Shown: positions 33,490-42,813 of the stretch, in pieces
Layout: every line of letters starts with the position of its first letter
Position numbering within the stretch: the stretch's first letter is position 1
Source: Viridibacillus sp050279675
Lineage (GTDB): Bacteria; Bacillota; Bacilli; Bacillales_A; Planococcaceae
Assembly (NCBI RefSeq): GCF_050279675.1
Contig: NZ_JBNNUK010000017.1
Span: 1-64,000 of the forward strand
Direction: 5' to 3'
Length of the DNA: 64,000 bases
Notes under the pieces: model-generated
Database searches by the model: none
What the model was told of the DNA's origin: nothing
The model's input: only the letters and a program-made list of their open reading frames with translations
Translations under genes and position numbers: made by a program

Positions 33490-34536
33490 TCAGAATAATA
33501 ACTCTGCATCTATTTCTAAGAAAGCAATGTGTTGGCTATAATCTTTAAGCATTTTCTTATGGAGTGGTCTTAATAATGGTGTTGTGATTACTAACACATC
33601 TCGTTGCTCTATAAAATAATCATTCAATAAATAACTTTGTATATTGGCTATTTTGATCAAATCAGTGTCCAGTAAATTTACAATGTATTTCTCTGCTCCC
33701 TCATGAGTAACGAGCGTTTCTAATTTCTCGTTTGTTCTTTCAAAATTCGTTTTGAAGGACAGACTAGTTGGCATTATTTCTTGCATTAGACTATACACTC
33801 GATAATCGTCAGGGTAATTACGCAGATAATATTTGCCGTATGGCAACAGCATCATTTTCAATTCCAATGCTTTACCGATACTTGTTTTGGATAACCAATC
33901 TGCTATTTTTTTGAATGCCATCGTTCCTTTAGTGAACACAATATAATTGTCTATGATTGCAGCTTGTTCTAATAACTCCGTTTCCATCTTCTTTAGATTA
34001 GAAGGTGTAATATCAATTAAGGCTACATATACTACATGCTCTTTTCCGTCAGGGCTAATTAATACACCTTGTAATATTGAGTTGCGGTTAATATTGTTTT
34101 CTCTTTTCACAATACGGCTATCTTTAAATCTCCATCCTTTTTCAATTAAAGCAATGACCATATCGTTAAAAGTAAGTTTGTAAGGTAAGAGGTCATAACT
34201 GATTTTTAAGTAGCTGGCACTAGGCACTTCAATTTCATATCCATTTTTCTTTAATACATTTAAGCCAACATCTGTTATCCGATAGTACGAACCCTGTCTC
34301 TTCTGATCAAATCTATAACTATGAATATTACCTTTTTGTATAAATCCCTTTTTGCATAGGGAAGCTATCTTTTTAGATAAATAAGCGTTCGTAAATGTAT
34401 GTAGATTTTTCAACTGTTCTACGGTTGAAACTCTATAAATAACAAGCGAGTGCAATAAATCGAGATCACGTTTCGGGGTTTTGACGTTGTAAGGTTTTCT
34501 CTTCTTTGCTGTAGGTATTTCAAGGTCTTCTAGCAT
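33490..34536 (-). CDS. Replication-relaxation family protein
   Basis: A 348-residue protein. The N-terminal winged helix (RDLDLLHSLVIYRVSTVEQLKNLHTFTNAYLSKKIASLCKKGFI) and the YRITDVGLNVLKKNG segment are typical of the Replic_Relax family found on Gram-positive plasmids and ICEs and thought to act at origin or transfer-origin DNA. The C-terminal half is an alpha/beta region of a restriction-like type. AAGGGGG precedes ATG 34536; an upstream ATG (34566) lies before that site. The repeats at 34708-34807, just upstream of the gene, could be its binding sites. Confidence 0.75.
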   Translation of the reverse strand: MLEDLEIPTAKKRKPYNVKTPKRDLDLLHSLVIYRVSTVEQLKNLHTFTNAYLSKKIASLCKKGFIQKGNIHSYRFDQKRQGSYYRITDVGLNVLKKNGYEIEVPSASYLKISYDLLPYKLTFNDMVIALIEKGWRFKDSRIVKRENNINRNSILQGVLISPDGKEHVVYVALIDITPSNLKKMETELLEQAAIIDNYIVFTKGTMAFKKIADWLSKTSIGKALELKMMLLPYGKYYLRNYPDDYRVYSLMQEIMPTSLSFKTNFERTNEKLETLVTHEGAEKYIVNLLDTDLIKIANIQSYLLNDYFIEQRDVLVITTPLLRPLHKKMLKDYSQHIAFLEIDAELLF

Positions 34537-34707
34537 GATTTTATCCCCCTTCGGCTGATTTTTCATTTGCCAAGTGTATTCTTAAGGTCTGTTCGTTTCG
34601 TCAACATTAGCTAATATTACCTCAACAAACTCACCTTTTTTAGATAGCTTTTGTATTCTTAATGCAAATTGCTGTATTTGCTTTCATATCAACGTATAAC
34701 AAGGTCT

Positions 34708-34807
34708 AAATATGTCTTTTATAACAAACTGAAATATGTCTTTTTTATAATTGATTTTAAGGTTAATAAAGGACATATTTCGATGAACTGAAATATGTCC
34801 TTTATTA
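34708..34807. repeat. AAATATGTC repeats with a 17-base inverted repeat
   Basis: AAATATGTC occurs at 34708-34716, 34732-34740 and 34791-34799 and inverted at 34772-34780. The last two lie in a perfect 17-base inverted repeat (34764-34780 and 34791-34807, loop of 10). Each direct copy is preceded by (A)ACTG or similar and followed by T-rich sequence. It reads as an iteron/operator array upstream of the replication-relaxation gene; the hairpin may also end the RusA-like gene. The rest of 34537-34838 shows no gene. Confidence 0.7.
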
Positions 34808-34838
34808 CATTTTTTATTAAGTTGTAAAAGTGACTTAT

Positions 34839-35429
34839 TTAAGCTTTCTGATTTTCTGTTAAAACCATTAGGCTAGGGCTGTTTGGACGATTCATTTTAC
34901 GAATAGTCTCCCTTGTGACACGAATAACATTTTCGTCAACTTCTTCCTGAATACGTTCGTCGTCTAGCATTATTTGCTTTTGTTCCAAATCCTCACGAAT
35001 AGTGTCTATACTCTCCAGGTACTTTAGAAGATCAATGTAATTTTCTTGCGCTCCAACAAAGACTTCAACGCAGTTTAAAACAGGGTTAAGAACGGCATCT
35101 TCATGTAAAGATAAGTGTTGCCAATCATCATCATCTATAAGATTAGCGTAACGAATAGCATCAATAATGTATTTACGGTTACGATTATCTAAATCACGAA
35201 TGATTTTATTCTTAAAATGGTGGCGAATATGGATAATGGCCTTATTAAATTTAACGAAATTGGTTTTGAAATCAAAGGAATTTGAAGTAGCTTCAAAATA
35301 ATACTTTTTAGCTTGCTTAATCGAATCAATATCACCTGCTTTATATGGTGGTAATGCACCGTTATATGTAATTTTGAAGAATGAGAAACCGTTTAAGTTG
35401 ATATATTCAGTAAATGCGTTGTTATTCAT
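34839..35429 (-). CDS. RusA-like protein
   Basis: A 196-residue protein. Residues about 60-105 (KAIIHIRHHFKNKIIRDLDNRNRKYIIDAIRYANLIDDDDWQHLSL) show the RusA layout: an Asp-x-Asp-Asn motif, a lysine, an IIDA helix and a DDD turn. RusA enzymes cut Holliday junctions in phages and mobile elements. The C-terminal 70 residues form a charged helix not found in short RusA proteins. AAAAAGGAG precedes the ATG. Activity is inferred; the acidic residues needed seem present. Confidence 0.6.
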   Translation of the reverse strand: MNNNAFTEYINLNGFSFFKITYNGALPPYKAGDIDSIKQAKKYYFEATSNSFDFKTNFVKFNKAIIHIRHHFKNKIIRDLDNRNRKYIIDAIRYANLIDDDDWQHLSLHEDAVLNPVLNCVEVFVGAQENYIDLLKYLESIDTIREDLEQKQIMLDDERIQEEVDENVIRVTRETIRKMNRPNSPSLMVLTENQKA

Positions 35430-35450
35430 CCAATTAAGCTCCTTTTTTTC

Positions 35451-35790
35451 GTGTGTTACAATCCATTTTGAATTGCTTTAAGACACTGTTGATTCAACGA
35501 TTTTACCATTTTTTCTTATTACGCTCTTAACTATTGATATATATAAGGGTTTCTAGTGTGTTACAAATAGCAATCCGATTTAATAGCTTAATAAGGTCTA
35601 TTTTATAATCTATAATTCGTATTACATCTATGTTATAAAGTAACTTGAACTATTGATATAAATAGTTCTATTACGTGTTACATAATGCAATTTTCTATAT
35701 TAAAATTTGCATTGTTTAAAATGTGTGTTACAAATTGAGTTTCAAATGAATCTATGCTTTGGTACGAAAGGGTTTTTAGTTGTGTTACTT
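35451..35790. repeat. Array of GTGTGTTACAAA repeats, possible origin or operator region
   Basis: The motif GTGTGTTACA(A) occurs at 35451-35460, 35556-35567, 35673-35682 (ACGTGTTACA), 35723-35734 and 35781-35788 (TGTGTTAC), all in the same orientation. A second repeat, AACTATTGATATA, occurs at about 35529 and 35649. The stretch from 35430 to 35794 has no ORF. Iterons of a replication or transfer origin, or operator sites for the RusA-like gene, are the likely readings. Confidence 0.65.
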
Positions 35791-35794
35791 ACAT

Positions 35795-36886
35795 TTAATC
35801 ATTGATGTAAGTTCTTACATGCCCTGTAAAAACACTCTTCCAATAAGGTGAATTCATGTTTTGAACACTGATACTACCAGTTTTATCGTCACCATTAGCA
35901 CCAATGAATTTACCGTCACCTAGATAAATAACAATATGACCGTCTCTTTTATACGTATTAAAGAATATAACGTCACCGATTTTGATCTCTTTAATTGAAA
36001 TTGCTTTACCTTTTTTATTTAATGTTTCGGTCGAAGTAGAACCCATTGGACCTAAATCAATGCCATTTTCAGCATATACCCATCTTACAAAGGATGAACA
36101 ATCAAAATTCCCTGCTGCTACATCAGATGGATTACGCCCTCCGCTCCAAACATAGGGTCTGCCGAGCCATTTGAAACCTGTTTTAGCAATACTTACTCGC
36201 AGTGCTGATACGTCTTTATCAGTTAGTTTTGAAAAATCGAAGTCAGTTGTTACAGTATTTTCGCTAACTTCACAGTTCATAGTTAAGCCCCCAAATTCCG
36301 CTGCATACTCTTTTGTTCGAGGAATCCAGTTTTCGTTTAAATGGTGAGGATCATTGGCTGCACCTAATGGAGCATAGACACTCCCTAATTTTTCAATCGT
36401 ATTTTTTCCATCTTTGATTATGCGATTATATAAGGTTTTTCCCATTGCTTCTATACCTTCATCTAACGAAGGGAACACTTTTACAGTTGACCAATTAGTC
36501 GCTGGGTCCATTAAACCACCGATATTATTTTTATTAATCGCAGCATCAGATTTACCCCAATTCGATTCATGTACAGCTATTGAAGCAAATAAGACTGGAT
36601 CAATACCTAATTCATTAGACATTGATATTATTTTATCGCCTTTAGTACTTAAAACTCCTGCACGAGCTATCGCAGCATCCCATTTTGCATAGTCTATTTC
36701 CTTAGTTGTTGAACAAAAAGCCCCTGCATCTAGTGAAGAACTCGTATTTAATGTATCTCTGGTTACTTGTTCATCACCGGCTAAAAATAGTGTTGAAGTT
36801 AGAATTAAGCCGAGAATAACGATAATGATAATAACTCCACTTAAGCCAAGAAAAGAAAACCCAATTAGAAATGATTTTTTACTCAT
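35795..36886 (-). CDS. CwlT-like two-domain cell-wall hydrolase (VirB1-like)
   Basis: A 363-residue protein with an N-terminal membrane anchor (about residues 6-32), a lysozyme/glucosaminidase-type domain (about 70-190: DPVLFASIAVHESNWG…NIGGLM) and an NlpC/P60 endopeptidase domain (about 225-360: Cys in FDCSSFVRW, His in DGHIVIYLGDG). Such proteins open peptidoglycan for the conjugation channel, as CwlT does in ICEBs1. ATG 36886 overlaps the previous stop (ATGA). Confidence 0.9.
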   Translation of the reverse strand: MSKKSFLIGFSFLGLSGVIIIIVILGLILTSTLFLAGDEQVTRDTLNTSSSLDAGAFCSTTKEIDYAKWDAAIARAGVLSTKGDKIISMSNELGIDPVLFASIAVHESNWGKSDAAINKNNIGGLMDPATNWSTVKVFPSLDEGIEAMGKTLYNRIIKDGKNTIEKLGSVYAPLGAANDPHHLNENWIPRTKEYAAEFGGLTMNCEVSENTVTTDFDFSKLTDKDVSALRVSIAKTGFKWLGRPYVWSGGRNPSDVAAGNFDCSSFVRWVYAENGIDLGPMGSTSTETLNKKGKAISIKEIKIGDVIFFNTYKRDGHIVIYLGDGKFIGANGDDKTGSISVQNMNSPYWKSVFTGHVRTYIND

Positions 36887-37506
36887 ACCATTTTCATATC
36901 CTTTGCATACCAACGATCATTTTCTTTAGCAAAATTGATATACACTAATGTGCTTCGTCCGTCACTAACAACACCCTTGCTTTTAAGTCGCCAACTAACC
37001 TCAATCTCCATTTGTATTTCATTCTCAACAGTTGTAGGTAACAAGCGATTCTCCCCAAATTTGATAATTCGTTTTACGCTTTCATCTGCTTCAGGTTCAT
37101 CAAGCATTGCTTGAACAAGTTCGGCACTCATATATTTTTCGTAATCTTTAATATCTACACGATTATTTAAGTACATTTCAATAATTTGTTCTGCGGTTTT
37201 TTGCACCCAAGTTACATCTTTCTTGCCAAACTTTTTATAATATTGCTTTTTATAATTAAAGCTGTCATTTGTTAATTCCGTATCTTCTTCTGCTTCAACT
37301 TTTACTTTGTCTTCTGAATAGCTTTCTTCATCTTTTTTCTCTTTATCATCCATTTTCTTTTCCTGATTCAAGTCAGTGGTACTTACACTAACGGTATTAT
37401 CAGGTTCTTCTTTTGGTTGCGCCTTTTCTTTACCTAGAAAATAACTAGATAGAAAAAGCGTGACAATAATAATTGCCACGCCATAAATCAATATTTTGTT
37501 TTTCAT
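36883..37506 (-). CDS. Membrane-anchored transfer protein, possibly VirB8/NTF2-like
   Basis: A 207-residue protein with one N-terminal membrane helix (residues 5-24), an acidic/lysine linker (30-80) and an extracellular domain (about 85-207) with alternating helices and strands ending YINFAKENDRWYAKDMKMV, as NTF2-like conjugation proteins do. It is translationally coupled to the cell-wall hydrolase. The family call rests on layout only. Confidence 0.55.
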   Translation of the reverse strand: MKNKILIYGVAIIIVTLFLSSYFLGKEKAQPKEEPDNTVSVSTTDLNQEKKMDDKEKKDEESYSEDKVKVEAEEDTELTNDSFNYKKQYYKKFGKKDVTWVQKTAEQIIEMYLNNRVDIKDYEKYMSAELVQAMLDEPEADESVKRIIKFGENRLLPTTVENEIQMEIEVSWRLKSKGVVSDGRSTLVYINFAKENDRWYAKDMKMV

Positions 37507-37548
37507 TAATAGTCACACCTTCTTTTAAATTTTCAAAAGCTATTTTAA

Positions 37549-40134
37549 TTACTTCTTGTTTAAATTCCCTTGAATGTTGTTAGTATTTCTTGTAACGACT
37601 GTAGATTGGTCTACAACGCTATCAAGAGTTTTATTGATACTTTCACTACCAGTAGCTTTTGCAACGACTGTAGATTGATCTACAACGCTACCAAGAGTTT
37701 TATTGATACTTTCACTACCAGTAGCTTTTGCAACGACTGTAGATTGGTCTACAACGCTATCAAGAGTTTTATTGATACTTTCGCCACCAGTAGCTTTTGC
37801 AACGACTGTAGATTGGTCTACAACACTATCAAGAGTTTTATTGATACCTTCATTTCCGGCAGTTCTTGCATTCACTGTAGATTGGTCTATAACATCATCA
37901 ATCGATTTTTCGATTGTTTGATTACCAGTTAGTTTTACATCTGTAGTGGCTGCAGTACTTTGTGCAGTTTGACTACCACCGTCAAAACCTTGTGCTTGTG
38001 CATTCAATAAAGTATTGTATTTTTCATCTTTATCCTGGCTACGTAATGTTTGCAGAACGTACTCTTGTGGTGTCTTTTTGAAATCGTCATCAATTGCATT
38101 AGAAAGAACATTATTGTTGGCTTTTTTCGCTTCTTCTAAAGGCATATCTGATAAGCCTTCTTTACGCATATTTAGCAATAGCTTATCTGCTGATTTTTCA
38201 GTGTGACCATTACTTACTAAGTAATCTTTGATTTGGCTTTCATTTGAAGTTAAATTCTCGTCAGTTACATGTTGATAATAACCATTAGATTTTTTCTTCT
38301 GCTGATCTTGCAAATTCGTAAGCAGTGCGCCATTATTTGTTTCATTTCCATCTTCATTTAAAGCTTTTTTATACTCATTTGCTGTTGTGTCATTCAGCCC
38401 AACTTGTCGCATTTCCATTATTTTTTCATTAGCTTCTTCTTCAGTATCGCCATTTTCTACGAGTGTAGCTTTAATATCTTTTTCATTGTCGCTCATGTTT
38501 TTATCTGTAACACGCTTGTAGAAATCCTTAGATACTGGATTACCTAGCTTATCAGTGCTGCTATTACCATTCTTACTATTCGATAATAAAGCTGTACGAG
38601 CAACGCCTTGAACTGTATCTGAAAGCTTTTTATCGCCAGTTAGCCCTTGTCCTACGCTACTTCCTATACTCATACCGGCTACTGGGTTACCAGTCATTGC
38701 TCCAATTCCAGCCCCAACAGCAGTTGCAGTACCTTTTACTGCTGATTTAACAGGTTTCAATGCTGTATCTTTACCTTCTGAAAATGCTTCTCTCATTTTA
38801 GCGATTTCTTGTGAACCAAGTGTGAAGATATTCATAATACGTTTACGTAATACGAATAAAGATACAAACATAATCATTTGGATCAAACCAGTTAGCAAGA
38901 AGCCACCTAGTCCACTTTGCAAATCTTGCAGATTATAAACAATATCAGTTAATCCAAATAAGATGATTGAGATTAAAACTAAACCCACTTTTAATACGAT
39001 AGGTAAACACAGTTCAAAGGAATACTTTTTAATTACACCAAATTGATTTGGTAGTGCGCCCCATAATAAAGCAAAGGGAGCAATAATAGCCATAATAATA
39101 AACCAAAAATGGCAAAGAATCATGACTAGAGATAATAAGAATAGTGGAATCGAATTAATAGCATTAACCACTAACATTAAACAAGCAAACATTAATCGAT
39201 TATCTATATATTTCGTAGACAATGTATAGTTGTTGTATTTAGTTACTTCTTTTTTTGCTACTTCCAATCGTTCTTTCGTTCCTGCATCTTCTGCTAAAAG
39301 AGCTTTGATACGGTTATCTCCTATTTCGCTTTCATCTGTTGTAGAATATTGCAACATTAAATAGGGTTTATGAACAAATGAGTTAAATACATTGTCATAC
39401 ATAGCTTCTCTAACTGATTTTATTTCGGCTGTTTCACCTTTACTTACTGTAGATGGCAATAAGGCAACTGTAACCGTTGTACTTAATGAGTTGATGCCTT
39501 TTAAGACAGTAGATAAATTTGAGAATAGAACTAGGGCTAAAGTGAAAGCAATAATTGTTTTCACGATGTTAGACATAGCCCCAATAAACTGACGTTTAAC
39601 CAAGTACTGATAAACTGTATAAATAGCAACTACTCCACAAATAATTGAAACAAACAAACCATAAAGCCCTTTTGTACTGAAACTACCGCTTGCCAGTCCT
39701 GACATTTTTGCTACTGATTCTGTTACTTTGTCTATCAGTGGATTCAAAACATCTTCTGCTGAATAGCCGAAATCTAAAGCCTTAATAAGCATATTTGTGA
39801 ATGTTAAATCCATCTTAAATGCCATATTGGTGATTTTGAAAATCATCATATTAAAGTATTCGTTTCCTTCCCCCTTCAATGTATCAAATGGGTTCAAGAA
39901 AGCACTTAGAGTACTGGTTTTTTCTATTTCGTCGTCTGTTAAAATATCTAATTCATAATCATAATTTTTATTTTTGTATTTACCGTAATCAGATGTAAAT
40001 AAATCATCTTTGGGTGTCTCATCTTTTGCTGTCTTCTCATCTTCTGCATATACAGTATTTTGAGTACCTTGTACACCAAAGCTGAATGTGAAAAGTAAGA
40101 TAAATGTTAGCAAAATTTTATAGTTTTTTTTCAT
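37549..40134 (-). CDS. VirB6-like membrane protein with repeat-rich tail
   Basis: An 861-residue protein: signal peptide (to about residue 30), membrane segments near 155-180, 195-215, 315-340, 345-370, 375-405 and 420-440, then a Gly/Ala-rich segment and a soluble C-terminus. The tail has two homologous units of about 65 residues (YKRVTDKNMSDNE… and YQHVTDENLTSNE…) and then about five 23-residue repeats (GSESINKTLDSVVDQSTVVAKAT). The membrane part would form the inner channel of the transfer apparatus. The GGAG site favours ATG 40134 over 40152. Confidence 0.8.
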   Translation of the reverse strand: MKKNYKILLTFILLFTFSFGVQGTQNTVYAEDEKTAKDETPKDDLFTSDYGKYKNKNYDYELDILTDDEIEKTSTLSAFLNPFDTLKGEGNEYFNMMIFKITNMAFKMDLTFTNMLIKALDFGYSAEDVLNPLIDKVTESVAKMSGLASGSFSTKGLYGLFVSIICGVVAIYTVYQYLVKRQFIGAMSNIVKTIIAFTLALVLFSNLSTVLKGINSLSTTVTVALLPSTVSKGETAEIKSVREAMYDNVFNSFVHKPYLMLQYSTTDESEIGDNRIKALLAEDAGTKERLEVAKKEVTKYNNYTLSTKYIDNRLMFACLMLVVNAINSIPLFLLSLVMILCHFWFIIMAIIAPFALLWGALPNQFGVIKKYSFELCLPIVLKVGLVLISIILFGLTDIVYNLQDLQSGLGGFLLTGLIQMIMFVSLFVLRKRIMNIFTLGSQEIAKMREAFSEGKDTALKPVKSAVKGTATAVGAGIGAMTGNPVAGMSIGSSVGQGLTGDKKLSDTVQGVARTALLSNSKNGNSSTDKLGNPVSKDFYKRVTDKNMSDNEKDIKATLVENGDTEEEANEKIMEMRQVGLNDTTANEYKKALNEDGNETNNGALLTNLQDQQKKKSNGYYQHVTDENLTSNESQIKDYLVSNGHTEKSADKLLLNMRKEGLSDMPLEEAKKANNNVLSNAIDDDFKKTPQEYVLQTLRSQDKDEKYNTLLNAQAQGFDGGSQTAQSTAATTDVKLTGNQTIEKSIDDVIDQSTVNARTAGNEGINKTLDSVVDQSTVVAKATGGESINKTLDSVVDQSTVVAKATGSESINKTLGSVVDQSTVVAKATGSESINKTLDSVVDQSTVVTRNTNNIQGNLNKK
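37576..37900 (-). repeat. 69-base tandem repeats in the VirB6-like gene
   Basis: Units spaced exactly 69 bases (anchor CGACTGTAGATT at 37596, 37665, 37734, 37803; a diverged one near 37872) encode 23-residue protein repeats. The middle three are nearly identical, so copy number may vary. Confidence 0.9.
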
Positions 40135-40169
40135 ATTTTTATCACACTCCATTAATTGCTATATAAAAA

Positions 40170-40194
40170 AGAAACGACTATTTAAGCCGTTTCT
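40170..40194 (-). terminator. Hairpin between VirB4 and VirB6-like genes
   Basis: AGAAACG/CGTTTCT stem followed on the minus strand by TTTTTTATATAG. It probably lowers expression of the downstream genes. Confidence 0.7.
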
Positions 40195-42813
40195 CTATAA
40201 ATCATTATTCACTTCATCTTCTTGACCGTTTCGTTGGCGCTCACGTTCTCTTTCTACCTCGGTTGCAGTAGATGAATCAAATGCTTGTGCTAAATTAGAG
40301 AAAATTGGATCAACACGAATTAGTGCTGTACGACCATATATATCTTGGAATAGACAATGTCCACGTTCCATTGTTCTAATGCGGTCAACATTACCATCCG
40401 TTACAGGTAAATTTAAAAATTCTAGCATTTGTTTTGATTCTTTTGTAGTTTTTAATCCAAAGGAGAATTTCATACCCATATTGGCAACATCGTCACCATG
40501 ATCACTAGCATTTTGTGAGCCTTTCATTAACGTTGTATTGTAATAACGTCCTTTACGTACAATGAAGTCCATTAGTTCACGCCCTGTGGCTGAACGGTCA
40601 ATAGAACTAGCTTCATCTTGTAAGATGATTTTATGAATTGAGCGATCTTGCTTAAACATGTACTGCTTAGTAAATGCAGTAATTGAAATCAAAATGGCTT
40701 CTGAAATCTTTTGAACCGGTCTTATTTTTTCTGTGCCTTTTTCGGGAAGATTCAGGTTTTCAACCATTAGTACTTGTAATGGCTTATCTACTTTTAAGAC
40801 TTTATAATTTTGACCCACTTTACCGAATAATAAAGAACTGATTTTTTGACTATTCAGAGAAACTAAAGCATCTTTTAAGCTCTCTAATGCCTTAAAGCGA
40901 TTATCCGAAATTTTTGTTTCACCCTTAATTGCTTTGTTAAACATAGCGACTAAGTAATCTATAATTCCTCCAATACAAGGATCTTCATTCTCTCCGACAA
41001 ATTCTATAGCTTCACTTAAAAGAGTGTACTCCATGTCGTTGATGTCAACATTCGTTAAATAAGACAAAATATCAAGTGCCACGTTTTTACCTTCTTCAAT
41101 ATCAACACTAGTGCGGAAAGGATCAAGACAACCATCGTCTTCTTTATTAGTACCTAACGTCCATTTTGAGATGTGTTCAGAATCAATGAGAGGTAAACTG
41201 TCCCAACCTTTTCTGTCACCTTTAGGATCAATTACAAGCGCCTGAGAGCCTGTTAATAAAGACAAGTATAGGTAAAGGTTCATAAAGAATGATTTCCCTT
41301 TACCTGTAGCTCCTGCAACTACTAAAGAAATAGAATCTTCTAAGTTACCTAGCCCTTCAAATGCTTTTGCTGCTAAGTCAGGCTGAACGAATACAGGACG
41401 ATTCAATCGGTCTGTAAATCCAATAAAGAAACCTCGATTATCACCAACTGATGTAGTACCTCCAAACATCATGCCTGCCAATACGCCACTTTCTACTTCT
41501 ATTTTGTAATCCTCGTTTATTTGTCTAGCACCAAGTACTTTTTCCATCATTAAATTAAGTTGTTCTCCATACGGGGCAACTGCTTTGATACCGTATTTCA
41601 ACAATTCATCTTTTAATCTTTTTGTACGGATTTCTAAATCTTTTGTATTGGATGCAGTTACTTTAAATACAAAAGAGCAAGAATATGCGGGTTGACCTGT
41701 CTTTTGGAAATAGGCTTCAGCTTGAATTGCCCCACGTTCTGAATCGTCTAGTGCTAAATCGGTGTTTGAGCCTGATTTATAGGCTTCTGCTCGTTGGTCT
41801 TGATATTCTAGTCGTTTATTAGATAAACGTTTTATAATGCGCTCATTTGACTGGTGATAAGCTCTTACACTTATAGATATAGGAAAAGGCATTGTTGATT
41901 GTAAATGATACATCCACTCAAAGTTAGGGAAAAAGTTTTCAGATTCCATGCTATGTACTACTAAATAACGAGAATACATATCTGTTGGTCCTTCTTCATT
42001 CTCCAATATCTTTGAAAAGCGAAGTGTAGTTGGAGTAACTTCTTCAATATTCGTATTTTGAATATCTAAAAATGCACTAGGTTTTGGACGAACAGCTTCT
42101 TCTCCTTCATTCGTATTTACTTTTTCACTACTTTTGAATCCTCGTCTATGGTCAATATCAATATTTGATGGTGTAACCGAAAATTCTTTTTCAATGATAT
42201 AAATACACTCTACTGTACTAATTTTAGATACTTTACAATTAAAAGCTGCTATTAAACTGCTTTGAATCATATCAGATTGATCATGCCAGGCATCGATCTC
42301 TGATTTCAGCATATCGTTCACTTGTAAACCAAGTGCTTTATGGACTGGTGTGTTTAATCCTTTCCACAATTCTTTGATAGTATTTAACGTTTGCAAGCCT
42401 ACATTCATATCTAGATATTTGTTTTTTTCAGGGTTTAGCTGAACACCGATATATTGAAAGTATTCACTCGTTTCACTGTTTGCCCGATGTTCAATTAAGA
42501 TTTGTTTCAACTGCTCCATATAAAGAAGTCCTGACTCTTTTAATGGATATTCTTTAAGTTTCATTTCTTCAATTGTATGGTCAATAATCTCATCAATATT
42601 GGTTGGGAAAGGCTCTGAAATATAATGTAGATCATAGCGATTGTTAAACAAAAAGGCTTGTTGTAGACTGAAAGGCATGAATTTGTCTTCATGGTCTAAA
42701 AAGTCGTAGTTAAAGCCCCCAATTTTAAAATAGGCTGTCACCGTTCCATCTTGGCCGAATACTAAGTTTTTATCGATATGCTTTATGGGAAAATCTAATA
42801 CAGCAGAATACAT
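40195..42813 (-). CDS. VirB4-like conjugation ATPase
   Basis: An 872-residue VirB4/TraE/CagE-type ATPase. Walker A GATGKGKS lies near residue 500 and the Walker B region (HKIILQDEASSI) near 730, followed by FIVRKGRYYNTT and the C-terminal RTALIRVDP region. It powers assembly and substrate passage at the inner face of the membrane. Its ATG directly follows the stop of the TcpE-like gene with GGAG 8 bases upstream, so translation is coupled. Confidence 0.93.
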   Translation of the reverse strand: MYSAVLDFPIKHIDKNLVFGQDGTVTAYFKIGGFNYDFLDHEDKFMPFSLQQAFLFNNRYDLHYISEPFPTNIDEIIDHTIEEMKLKEYPLKESGLLYMEQLKQILIEHRANSETSEYFQYIGVQLNPEKNKYLDMNVGLQTLNTIKELWKGLNTPVHKALGLQVNDMLKSEIDAWHDQSDMIQSSLIAAFNCKVSKISTVECIYIIEKEFSVTPSNIDIDHRRGFKSSEKVNTNEGEEAVRPKPSAFLDIQNTNIEEVTPTTLRFSKILENEEGPTDMYSRYLVVHSMESENFFPNFEWMYHLQSTMPFPISISVRAYHQSNERIIKRLSNKRLEYQDQRAEAYKSGSNTDLALDDSERGAIQAEAYFQKTGQPAYSCSFVFKVTASNTKDLEIRTKRLKDELLKYGIKAVAPYGEQLNLMMEKVLGARQINEDYKIEVESGVLAGMMFGGTTSVGDNRGFFIGFTDRLNRPVFVQPDLAAKAFEGLGNLEDSISLVVAGATGKGKSFFMNLYLYLSLLTGSQALVIDPKGDRKGWDSLPLIDSEHISKWTLGTNKEDDGCLDPFRTSVDIEEGKNVALDILSYLTNVDINDMEYTLLSEAIEFVGENEDPCIGGIIDYLVAMFNKAIKGETKISDNRFKALESLKDALVSLNSQKISSLLFGKVGQNYKVLKVDKPLQVLMVENLNLPEKGTEKIRPVQKISEAILISITAFTKQYMFKQDRSIHKIILQDEASSIDRSATGRELMDFIVRKGRYYNTTLMKGSQNASDHGDDVANMGMKFSFGLKTTKESKQMLEFLNLPVTDGNVDRIRTMERGHCLFQDIYGRTALIRVDPIFSNLAQAFDSSTATEVERERERQRNGQEDEVNNDL

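Noticed and set aside
37576..37900. CRISPR-like array
   Set aside because: The regular 69-base units have no unique spacers and are in-frame protein repeats.
37570..37932. Plus-strand frame with Cys-rich repeats
   Set aside because: It is the complement of the 69-base repeats of the VirB6-like gene; repetition alone keeps it open.
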